From Acanthopleuribacter pedis (GTDB taxonomy: Bacteria; Acidobacteriota; Holophagae; Acanthopleuribacterales; Acanthopleuribacteraceae): a DNA stretch of 64,000 nt. The translations under genes were made by a program, and so were the position numbers. The number at the start of each line of letters is the position of its first letter. Within the stretch, counting starts at the first letter, position 1. The stretch spans positions 335,277 through 399,276 of the forward strand of contig NZ_JAFREP010000007.1 of assembly GCF_017377855.1 (NCBI RefSeq). The letters are read 5' to 3'. Below the pieces are notes generated by a model. It ran no database searches and was not told the origin of the DNA. It was given only the letters and a program-made list of their open reading frames with translations. Shown here one piece after another: positions 1 through 7,800 of the stretch.

Positions 1-171
1 CTCCGTTCGCTCCTGGTTGATGGGGTCCGTCGAGTGCAACAAACGGAAGCGCACGTTCAGCCCGTGGGAACGGGTAATCGAGTAAACAGGGGGTTCGCCT
101 GAGAAGAAGTCCCATGCGACTGGAAAAAATTTGAGGAAAGGTGATCGGGTAAAGCTGGTGAGTTGATCCAT
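1..171 (-). CDS. Hypothetical protein, N-terminal part (runs off the window)
   Basis: An ATG at 171 opens a minus-strand frame that stays open for 57 codons to the first base of the window, so only the N-terminus is visible. It begins MDQLTSFTRSPF and continues with a mixed, mostly hydrophilic sequence. There is no signal peptide and no domain I can recognise. An AGGA lies about 13 bases before the ATG, which is far for a ribosome binding site. The gene would follow the response regulator on the same strand, after a 75-base gap. The reality of the gene is an inference from the open frame alone. Confidence 0.4.
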   Translation of the reverse strand, partial: MDQLTSFTRSPFLKFFPVAWDFFSGEPPVYSITRSHGLNVRFRLLHSTDPINQERTE

Positions 172-246
172 GGGTAACCGATCATCCTAGTACACTTTAT
201 TGAAAAACACATTAAAAGCTTGGCGTGGTGGGACCGTCCTGGTTTT

Positions 247-639
247 TTAGGATTCGACGGCTTCCTCTTCGAGAAGCTCGCGTACCAAAGCGGTCATTTC
301 CTTCATTTCAAATGGCTTTGGGATCACGCGATCCGCGCCGATTTTGGCGGCGATTTCCAAAAAGTTGACCGAGTGGCTGCCCCAGGCCGACGTCCCGCTC
401 ATCGCAATAATCTTGGTGTTGGGATGAGAAACGCGCAAGTGACGAATCACGCCTAGGCCCTCGTGGTCCGGCATAAAAATATCAGTAACCACTAAATCGG
501 GTGGATCGGTCGTCAGGGCCTTTTGGTAGGCATTGCGACTGGTGGCGATGCAAACCTTAAATCCTTTGAGGCTGAGGCCCATTTGGATCATTTCGGCAAG
601 GTCGCGGTTATCGTCGACAATCAGGATTTGATGACTCAT
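247..639 (-). CDS. Stand-alone response regulator receiver protein (CheY-like)
   Basis: The 130-residue protein is a single receiver domain with no output domain. Visible landmarks are the acidic pair D9/D10 in ILIVDDN, the phospho-acceptor D53 in VTDIFMPD, the switch residue S81 in AMSGTS and the conserved lysine K108 in IPKPF. Such proteins relay phosphate from a histidine kinase to a partner protein or through a phosphorelay. The ATG is preceded by AGGAGGG at a 7-base spacing, a strong site that fixes the start. No kinase is adjacent; the hybrid kinase near 15.7 kb is too far to link with confidence. A family-1 repeat lies directly upstream, so the promoter is either inside or beyond it. 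Confidence 0.9.
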   Translation of the reverse strand: MSHQILIVDDNRDLAEMIQMGLSLKGFKVCIATSRNAYQKALTTDPPDLVVTDIFMPDHEGLGVIRHLRVSHPNTKIIAMSGTSAWGSHSVNFLEIAAKIGADRVIPKPFEMKEMTALVRELLEEEAVES

Positions 640-690
640 GGCTGTCCCTCCTAACGCAAGCGCAGTTTGCGTCTCGCTCTCCTAACGTAA

Positions 691-953
691 GTCTGCATGT
701 CTCACAAGGAATTCTGCTACGGGGCAACCCATGCGATTACGATGGTTTGCCTTCCGCGGAAGGCCTTCCGCATTACTCGGTCGAGCCGCCTTCGCCTCAG
801 CTGCTACGCCGAATGGTCGGCCCCGGGAGAGGTCGGCCCCGGAAGAGGTCGGACCCGCGGGAGGTTGGACCCCTGTGCCGTGGCTTGGTCGTAATCTTCG
901 TACACACAAGGCGTTCAGCTTCTCGTGACGAATTCTTGTGAGAAATGCGGGCA
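691..953. repeat. Family-1 interspersed inverted-end repeat, copy A
   Basis: About 260 bases whose two ends are inverted copies of each other: GCATGTCTCACAAGGAATTC at the left and GAATTCTTGTGAGAAATGCGGG at the right, shown here in parts around 695-714 and 931-951. The interior carries about four 16-base iterations of a GGTCGGCCCCGG-type unit (roughly 812-876). The same element recurs at 46341-46591 and 59852-60060, and in a shortened form at 22671-22731. No protein is plausible across it; all frames are low-complexity arginine/proline strings. Confidence 0.8.
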
Positions 954-1532
954 AGCGCAGCTTGCGTTGCGCTCTTTTCTCGCGGGAACCGCGAGGAATT
1001 AGCTGAATAGGGTGCATGGTGCACCTCTGTCGGCGTTTTGGGGGGTCTCGTTAATATGACACTTTATCATGGGGTTGCTGAATGTTGATGTTTTGTTCGC
1101 TCGGGAAAGATGTTTTTCTGTGAGAAAACGCTTGTTTTGGAAAGCGTGTTGCCTGGGTGGCCGGGCTTGGCTTGCCCATCGTCTTGGTTTCCGTGTACAA
1201 GGCTGGACGTTTTGCCGCGATCAAGTTGGGGCTGCTTCCGGGTTTCCTCCTCTTAAATAACAGTTGGATCGAGTATGATAAAGAATTACCCTGCCTACCG
1301 CCTCTGGTTTACGTGTCCGTGCCGCGCACCAAGGGTTCCGCCGTGGGATCTTTGGTGCGCGGTACGGGTGCGGAACAATCGTCGGTGTGACATGACGCCC
1401 GACGGTAACCTAGGGAAAGGTCGGTTTGGTTTTTGCCGCGCTGTGACGTTTGGTGCGCGGTCGACCCCATCGGCAAAACAAGCCTGGGCCAGGCGCGGGT
1501 GGTTGGTTTTGCCATGTTTTTAAGGATTGGTT
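954..1532. other. Intergenic stretch with an 11-bp inverted repeat
   Basis: No convincing gene lies here. CCGCGCACCAA at 1322-1332 and TTGGTGCGCGG at 1352-1362 form a perfect 11-bp stem with a 19-base loop. The arm TTGGTGCGCGG is repeated again at about 1450-1460. The hairpin is about 170 bases before the acyltransferase start and has no T-run, so it is not an obvious terminator. Other open frames in the stretch have unnatural composition. Confidence 0.5.
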
Positions 1533-2348
1533 ATGAACATTTTCTCCACCCTTCGAGATTGGGTTGTGCCCCGTGAGATTGAAGAGAAGTTTGAACGGAC
1601 GCCCAAAAGTTTAGGCAGTTACCGCTATGATCCTTGGGGTTATCACCCCGATACGGCGGTGGTGTCGCTCACCGTGGTGAAACAGTTCTTCGACTATTAT
1701 TTTCGGGTTGAAACCGAGGGCATCGAGAACATTCCCAAGGAAGGGCGCGCCCTGATTATCGCCAACCACAGCGGCCAACTGCCGATTGACGGCATTTTAA
1801 TTGGAACCGCCATGGCCACCGCCGACAATCCCCGCCTCGCGCGTGCCATGGTCGAGCGTTTTTTCCCGACCGTGCCTTTTGTCGGCAACTTCCTTAACCA
1901 AACCGGCGCCGTCATCGGCGATCCCATCAACTGTGTGCGCATGCTTGAGAACGAGGAAGCGGTGATTGTGTTTCCCGAGGGCATTCGCGGGTCCGGTAAA
2001 TTATGGCAGGATCGCTACCAGCTCAAGCGCTTCGGCAATGGGTTCCTGCACATCGCCATGGCCACCGGCACCCCGATTATTCCCGTTGGGGTTGTGGGTT
2101 GTGAGGAAACCATTCCCTCGGCCGCCAATTTGAAGCCCCTTGCCAATTTGCTGGGCTTGCCGTATTTCCCGCTGGCGCTGCCGGTGGTGTTGCCGGCCAA
2201 GGTGCACCTCCAATTTGGGGAACCCCTCTTTTTTGAAAACGACGCCGAGGACGAGGATGCCGTAACCGCCCGAGTCGAGCAAGTTAAAACCGCGATCACC
2301 GGCCTCATCCAAAAAGGATTGGTGAAACGCAAGGGAGTATTCGTATGA
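1533..2348 (+). CDS. Lysophospholipid acyltransferase family protein (PlsC-like)
   Basis: The 271-residue protein transfers an acyl chain to a lipid acceptor at the inner membrane, judged by family. The catalytic block NHSGQLPID (about residues 78-86) has the His/Asp arrangement of the MGAT/hemolysin-like branch of the acyltransferases, and VFPEG (about 146-150) is the second conserved block. GTPIIPVGVVG follows as the usual downstream strand. I chose ATG at 1533 because AAGGA lies 6 bases upstream; a TTG six bases earlier is in frame but badly placed. The stop overlaps the start of the next gene (ATGA), so the two are translationally coupled. The exact acceptor lipid cannot be read from sequence. 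Confidence 0.87.
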   Translation: MNIFSTLRDWVVPREIEEKFERTPKSLGSYRYDPWGYHPDTAVVSLTVVKQFFDYYFRVETEGIENIPKEGRALIIANHSGQLPIDGILIGTAMATADNPRLARAMVERFFPTVPFVGNFLNQTGAVIGDPINCVRMLENEEAVIVFPEGIRGSGKLWQDRYQLKRFGNGFLHIAMATGTPIIPVGVVGCEETIPSAANLKPLANLLGLPYFPLALPVVLPAKVHLQFGEPLFFENDAEDEDAVTARVEQVKTAITGLIQKGLVKRKGVFV

Positions 2349-3316
2349 GCGAACAACGCAAAACCGTTTTGGTTACCGGCGCGGCCGGGGCTCTGGCACG
2401 GGCCGTGATTCGCCGTTTGTTGCCGGATCACGACATCGTTGCCGTCGACTTTCGCAAGCGTGCCGACATTGAAGGTTTGACCAACACCTACAAGGTCGAT
2501 TTCAACAAACGCGGCTTTGAAGATCTGTTCCGCCGCCACCAAATCGACGGGGTGATTCATGTCGGCCGTATCGGTACCCATGAGAGCAACCTGACCGGGC
2601 GCTACAACAGCAACGTTTTGGGAACCCAACGCCTGCTCAATCTGTGCGTCAAATACGAGGTCCGCCAGGTGGTGGTGTTGTCCACGTTTTTTGTTTACGG
2701 TGCCCACGCACAAAACCCGACCCTGCTGGATGAAGAAGCCCCGCTCAAGGCGTCCGGCTTAACCCACGATCTGATCGATACCGTTGAGTTGGAAAACCTG
2801 TGTAACGTTTATTTATGGAAGCACCCCGAGCTGCACATTACCGTATTGCGGCCCTGCCATATTGCCGGACCCGGTGTACGCAACAGCATGAGTCGTTTGC
2901 TCTCCAGCCACTTGGCGCCGACCTTGCTCGGGTTTTCGCCAATGATGCAATTTATCCATGTCGAAGACATGGCCGAGGCGCTTTTCTTGGCCTGGAACAA
3001 GGTGAAACCCGGCATCTTTAACGTGGCACCCAAGGATTGGGTCGGCTACCAAGATGCTTTGCTCGCTTGCGGCTGTACCCGCGTGCCGCTGGTTTCGATT
3101 CCCGGCTTGATCCCGCACCAGATTGCCAAGATCCTCAACCTCAAATCCTTTCCCAGCCATTTGGTCAACTACTTCAAATACCCGGTCATCATTGACGGCT
3201 CGGCCTTTGCCGAGCAGTTCGGTTTCAAACCGCGCTTCAAGTTGGATCAAATTTTCCGCTACTACCGCGAGAAAAAGCGCCGCGAGGATCTTTTGAGCAT
3301 GTTTCGCGAGGCCTAA
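2345..3316 (+). CDS. NAD-dependent epimerase/dehydratase family protein (extended SDR, atypical active site)
   Basis: The 323-residue protein has an N-terminal Rossmann nucleotide-binding motif, VTGAAGALA (residues 10-18), the acidic strand end VAVDF, and the sugar-epimerase-like segments STFFVYG and LRPCHIAGPG. In place of the usual catalytic YxxxK after the VYG strand, the aligned stretch reads LIDTVELEN, with neither Tyr nor Lys. The protein may therefore be a non-catalytic or altered member. It overlaps the acyltransferase by four bases, which suggests a joint role in lipid or envelope metabolism. No substrate can be assigned. Confidence 0.8.
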   Translation: MSEQRKTVLVTGAAGALARAVIRRLLPDHDIVAVDFRKRADIEGLTNTYKVDFNKRGFEDLFRRHQIDGVIHVGRIGTHESNLTGRYNSNVLGTQRLLNLCVKYEVRQVVVLSTFFVYGAHAQNPTLLDEEAPLKASGLTHDLIDTVELENLCNVYLWKHPELHITVLRPCHIAGPGVRNSMSRLLSSHLAPTLLGFSPMMQFIHVEDMAEALFLAWNKVKPGIFNVAPKDWVGYQDALLACGCTRVPLVSIPGLIPHQIAKILNLKSFPSHLVNYFKYPVIIDGSAFAEQFGFKPRFKLDQIFRYYREKKRREDLLSMFREA

Positions 3317-3478
3317 ACCGCTTGCGGAAAAAGGTTTAGTTAATAGCTCACATTTTTTTATTTTTTTTTGGTTTGGCGTGTCCGGTTTTCGAAGCCCTTC
3401 TCGCTACTTCTAATAAGCGCGAACGAAGACCCAAAGCGACCGCGCAATGGAATGTCGCCGACCCAGCGCCATTCCGCG

Positions 3479-3630
3479 GACCCCCTCGGGGGTCATCTCC
3501 AATCCCTCTCCAAGTAGGGTCCGTCCGATCGAGGTTGCCCGTCACAGATTCAGAGCCGAAACTTACCCTCGTGGAAGCTTTGAATTGTACCCTCACCTCC
3601 AATGACCTTGATCGGACGGTCTATTTTTTT
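3479..3630 (+). terminator. Hairpin-rich region after the SDR gene, possible terminator
   Basis: GACCCCC and GGGGGTC (3479-3494) form a tight 7-bp hairpin. CCGTCCGATCGAGGT at 3521-3535 pairs with ACCTTGATCGGACGG at 3605-3619 with one mismatch, and the second arm is followed by TCTATTTTTTTT. The T-run fits a terminator, although the loop of about 70 bases is long. No gene is supported between 3317 and 3786. Confidence 0.4.
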
Positions 3631-3786
3631 TCGGGGTCTTCAATCAAAATGCCGCGGCAAAATAGCGGCGCCGAACGTTTTTTAAAGCTTACGTGAGCCA
3701 GGCCATGGTTCCGAGTTTTGCGATCTGCTTTGATACCGTGCTAAGGACAATTCCGAATTGAAAGGCATGATTTCGGAGTTTACAGC

Positions 3787-4074
3787 ATGCGTATTGATTT
3801 TCATATTCATCACGGTTTCGAGGGCGTTAATCCAGCCCTACAACGAATTCACCGTGACCTCATCGAACCTTTTGCCACGATGCTCGACCGATGGCAGCTT
3901 CTGGATCGCTTCTTCATTTCCGACGAAACGGTTCCCGAGCCCCATTCGCGCCTGACCCTTGAGGTGCGGGGCAGTCATCAGAGTACCTTGGCGAATGATT
4001 TATTGGCGTTGTTCCGGCAACAGGCCGACGCCGACGGGTTGGTTCAACCCAATCACATCACCTGTCGTGACTAA
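3787..4074 (+). CDS. Small protein of unknown function, faintly like a thiopeptide-type biosynthesis domain fragment
   Basis: The 95-residue frame has GGAG seven bases before its ATG and normal composition, so I treat it as a real gene. It begins MRIDFHIHHGFEGVNPAL. The middle stretch, with LLDRFFISDETVPEPHSRL, resembles the 'DRWFFIRY...PHLRLRL' pattern of the C-terminal domain of lantibiotic/thiopeptide dehydratases. Those domains are about 250-300 residues long, so this would be only its first third. The protein ends just before the repeat arrays at 4.1-4.8 kb and may be truncated. The resemblance is pattern recognition only, and the safe label is hypothetical protein. Confidence 0.55.
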   Translation: MRIDFHIHHGFEGVNPALQRIHRDLIEPFATMLDRWQLLDRFFISDETVPEPHSRLTLEVRGSHQSTLANDLLALFRQQADADGLVQPNHITCRD

Positions 4075-4157
4075 CCAATAACCGGAATGGGTGAAGCCTC
4101 ACGGCTCACCCGTCCTCTTTTGACGCCTGGGGCGACGACCTCATCGTGGCCGGGTGG

Positions 4158-4254
4158 TTTATTGGTTGTGGTGGCGAAGGAAGGGTGACGGTACGGTTTG
4201 TTGGTTGTGGTGGCGAAGGAAGGGTGACGGTACGGTTTGTTGGTTGTGGTGCCG
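4158..4254. repeat. 39-bp tandem repeat, about 2.5 copies
   Basis: Two nearly identical 39-base units (4158-4196 and 4197-4235) and a half unit share the core GGTTGTGGTGGCGAAGGAAG. The only difference between the two full units is one base near the start. The repeats lie between the small ORF at 3.8 kb and the 33-bp array. There are no spacers, so this is not a CRISPR array. Confidence 0.85.
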
Positions 4255-4440
4255 ACGCCGCCGGCGTCTACACGACGGGAACTCCCGGGGACCCAGAGCA
4301 AATGGTTGTGCCACAACCATTTGATCAGGGCTGAAATCCAAAACGCCGCCGGCGTTACAGGAAGATGTGCGCCTTCGGCCCACGTTTTAAACCAGTTATG
4401 GTCCCTGCATGGCGGTGTGCGCGCCCCTACAGGGTGCGCC

Positions 4441-4772
4441 GGATCATTGACCGGCCACGCATTAGGGTGGTACGGATCATTAATCGACCAACCCATTGAG
4501 GTGCGCCGGATCATTGACCGACCAGGCATAGGGGTGGTGCGGATCATGGATCGACCAACACATCGAGGTGCGCCGGGTCGTTGACCGACCAGGCATAGGG
4601 GTGGTGCGGATCGTTGACCGACCAGGCATTGAGATGCGAAGGATCGTTGACCGACCAGGCGTTGAGATGCGAAGGATCGTTGACCGACCAGGCATTGAGA
4701 TGCGAAGGATCGTTGACCGACCAGGCATTGAGATGCGCCGGGTCGTTGACCGACCAGGCATTGAGATGCGAA
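4441..4772. repeat. 33/34-bp tandem repeat array, ten units, downstream of the SMC operon
   Basis: Ten head-to-tail units start at 4441, 4474, 4508, 4541, 4575, 4608, 4641, 4674, 4707 and 4740, followed by a degenerate unit. The core is GGATCGTTGACCGACCAGGC plus a 13-base tail, ATTGAGATGCGAA in most later units. Units 6-10 are nearly identical; units 1-5 alternate between two 33- and 34-base variants. Most of the period is a multiple of three, so frames stay open on both strands (11-residue repeats such as HLNAWSVNDPS on the minus strand). Whether any is translated is doubtful. Confidence 0.9.
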
Positions 4773-4800
4773 GGATCAAGGATCGGCCAATTGTTGGGAG

Positions 4801-4819
4801 GGCGGGTCAGGGACCCGCC
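4801..4819 (-). terminator. GC hairpin just past the SMC gene stop
   Basis: GGCGGGTC, loop AGG and GACCCGCC form a perfect 8-bp stem 12 bases after the stop codon of the SMC gene. There is no T-run, so it is at best a weak terminator or an mRNA 3' end stabiliser. Confidence 0.35.
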
Positions 4820-4831
4820 GGGCAATGCGGG

Positions 4832-7800
4832 CTAGTCGACGCCGCCCGTGACCGCGATGCTTTTGCCGCGACGCCCGAATGAGGCCGCCGTTACCTGGGT
4901 CACGCTGACGTTGGCGCGCAACTCGTTGCTTACCTCCGTCGCCTTCACGAAGGTTTTGTTGGTGTTTTGACCCGTTTCTTGGCTGAGTCGCAACACCCGC
5001 GGGAACCTCGCCATCAAGTGCTTGTGGTTGCCGCTGGCGGTGTAGACCAATTGAATGTTCAGCGCACGCGCCATCGATAACTGCATTTTCACAAATGTCA
5101 TGCTGTTGGCCTCGCCGAAAGGGTTGTCCAAAAACAACATACCGTTGGAGGCGATGCGTCCCTCGCTTGCCTCGTCGCCCGCGGCGCCTGTGCTGGCGGC
5201 TCGCAACTGCACCATGGTGCAGTACAGCAGGATTACCGAGGTGATTTTCTCCCCGTCGCTCCAACCCTTCACGTCGGTGATCGGGAAATAGTTGGTTTTC
5301 AGGTTGTAACTCGGCTTCATGATCACCACGCGGTAACCGCGTTCGCCGACCAACGCGTCCAGCGCCCGCTTGACCAAGTCCAGGCCGCGAATCGGTTTGC
5401 CCGCCTTGAGCACTTCCTGAATCACCCGTTGGTATATCGGGCGCCGTCCTTCCAAGGTGTCGCTGATCGAACCCAGGGTTTCCATTTTTAGGAAGGCCCG
5501 GCCCGCCCAGCCCTCCATCGCATCCGGCAGGGTACTGGCAACCTTGGCCATGTTGATGATCTGCAACGCATCGCTGACCGCGGCGTCCATGCGGGTCACA
5601 ATCGCATCCACCGACTCTTCCGACATGCGCAGGCTGGTGGCGATCACGTTGCGGAAAATCGTGAATTCTTTGATGATGTCCTCGGTCAGATTCAACAGCG
5701 ATTCGCGGACCTTGAGGATCTCCCGTTTGTCGTTGGGGAAGTCTTGGAAGCGCGTGTCGCCCGCCAAATCCCTGAGGTCGTCCAAGCGCCCGTCCAAGCT
5801 GATTTTGGTGCGTGAGTAACGGTGGCGGTGGGTGCGGTAATCGTCCCAAAAACCTTCTAGCAAATCTTCCAGGTCGCGCATGTCGTCGGGCAGGGGTTCC
5901 GCCGGCGTTTCGGTGAACTCGGGGATGTGGCGCGCCAGTTCCTCGCATTTCTGCACGCGGTAGGCGCGGGAATCGGCCAATTCACGCGTGTCCTCACGGA
6001 CGTGCTCCAACTGCATCTTGGTACTGTCGATGCGTTCCTGTAACCGTTCCAGTTCTGCCGCCAACTCGTGGCGTCGTGCATGGGTTTCCTCAACTGTCGC
6101 AGGCATGCGCTCGCCGCCCGGCACCGTGTAATCGTTGTCAAAGGTGGGCGCCTCGCGTAAATCGTTGCGCGCCGCGGCCAGGGCGCCCTCGGCCGCGCCG
6201 ACCGCCTTGCCCGCGTTTTGTTCCGCTTGTTCCGCGTCCTGGAGGCGTTCACCCACCGGACCCACCTGGAGCACCGCCAAAATATCCTTCTCGGTGCCGC
6301 CTTCCAGCAATTGTCGGTAACGGGTTTCCTGCTGTTTGGCCATCGCCTGTTTTTCTTCCAAACGGGCGCGCAGGGTTTCGTCCTTTTCGTTGACCTGGTT
6401 GAAGCGGTCCAAACTCAGACGGTAACCTTGTTCCGCGCCAACGAGGGTGGTTTGGCTGATATCGGCCAAGGTCCCGCCGGTAAAGGCGACGGCGTCCAGT
6501 TTCTCCTGGCGGTGTTCGAGCGCGGCGTTGCGGTTAAACACCGCCTCCTGGCGTTGGGCCACGGCCAGTTGTTGCTCTTCCAGGACCGCTTCCAAACGCA
6601 GGTTTTCGTCCTCTAAATCGTGGCAGCGCGCGCGTGCCTGCTTCAGCTCTTCTACTAACTCCTCGTAATGGAGTTCGTGGTCTTCGATGAAATCGCGCAG
6701 GCGCGAGAGCGCCGCGTCACATTGGTTGCGTTCCTTGTCCGCGGCCTGAATACTCTCGCTGAGTCGCTCGATTTCCGCCGCAAAAAAGGCCGCCTTCTCT
6801 TTTTCCTGGGCCTGTTCATGCTCCATGGTTTGCAACAGGGTTTGGTGGCTGTCGATTTGCTCGGCCAAAGCGCGCAGCGTGCCGTCTGGGTAATCTTCCA
6901 AAAAGGTGGCGAGGCGGTCCTTGGTGCGTTTGAGACGGTCGACCATCTGCGACGTTTCGGTGATGCGTATTTCCTTCGCTTTGATATCGCGGCGCAATGG
7001 TTCAATCATGGATTCGGCGACATTGCGGTTGTAGGCCGCGTGGTGGCCGGGTCGCAACACGACCGCATCGCTCGGTGACGCGGCGGCCGGCGCCTCGGCC
7101 AAAGAGACCTGTACCGGGAAGGCGGGTTTCTGGATTTTGTCTTGTTGGGCGCGAATCTGCTCCAGCGCCTCGGCTGTGCGCACCATAATGCCGGAATACC
7201 TGGCCGGGTCTTGGGCGCACAGTTTGGCGGCCTGCTCGGGATCCTCGGGAAAACGTTCGTCCAAGCTTTCAAACGCGAGGAAGGCGGGTACGCCCAAATC
7301 CTCGCGCAGGCTGCGCAGCAGGTTGGCCACTTCTTTTGGCGGCGGGTACAGACGCGAGCTGCTTTGCTCTAACGCTTCCAGCGTTTCCCGCTCCTCGCTG
7401 AGGATGCGGTTCAGGCGGAACTGCTCCTGCTCGGCGCGGGCAATGCCCTCGGCGGTGCGGGCCACCAAATCGGCCTCGCCCAAATCAATGCTTTCTTGTT
7501 CCAACAACAGCCGTAGATCGCGGTCGGTTTCCAGATGGTTCTTGCGTTGGCTGTCGCTGTCGAAGCGTTTCTCCAGCTGGGCTTTTTCGCCCTGAAGGCG
7601 GGTCATGGCGGCGATCCGTTCCCGGCCCTGTTCGTCCAGTTCGGCGCGTTCCATTTGGAAGTGGTCGCGTTGTTCCCGTTCGCCCGCCGTGTCGCCGCTA
7701 ATTTCGCGCACGCGCGTTTTCAAGCGGGTTAAGGCCTCGCGCGGTTGTTCTTCCGCGCCCACCGCCTTGGAGAGAATCAACCGTTGCAGTGCCTTTTCGC

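Noticed and set aside
4158..4772. Possible CRISPR array
   Set aside because: The repeats are directly adjacent, without spacers, and no cas gene is present.
3317..4831. A JetD/MksG nuclease gene next to the SMC operon
   Set aside because: I looked on both strands downstream of the SMC gene; only repeats and one 95-residue ORF without TOPRIM motifs are present.
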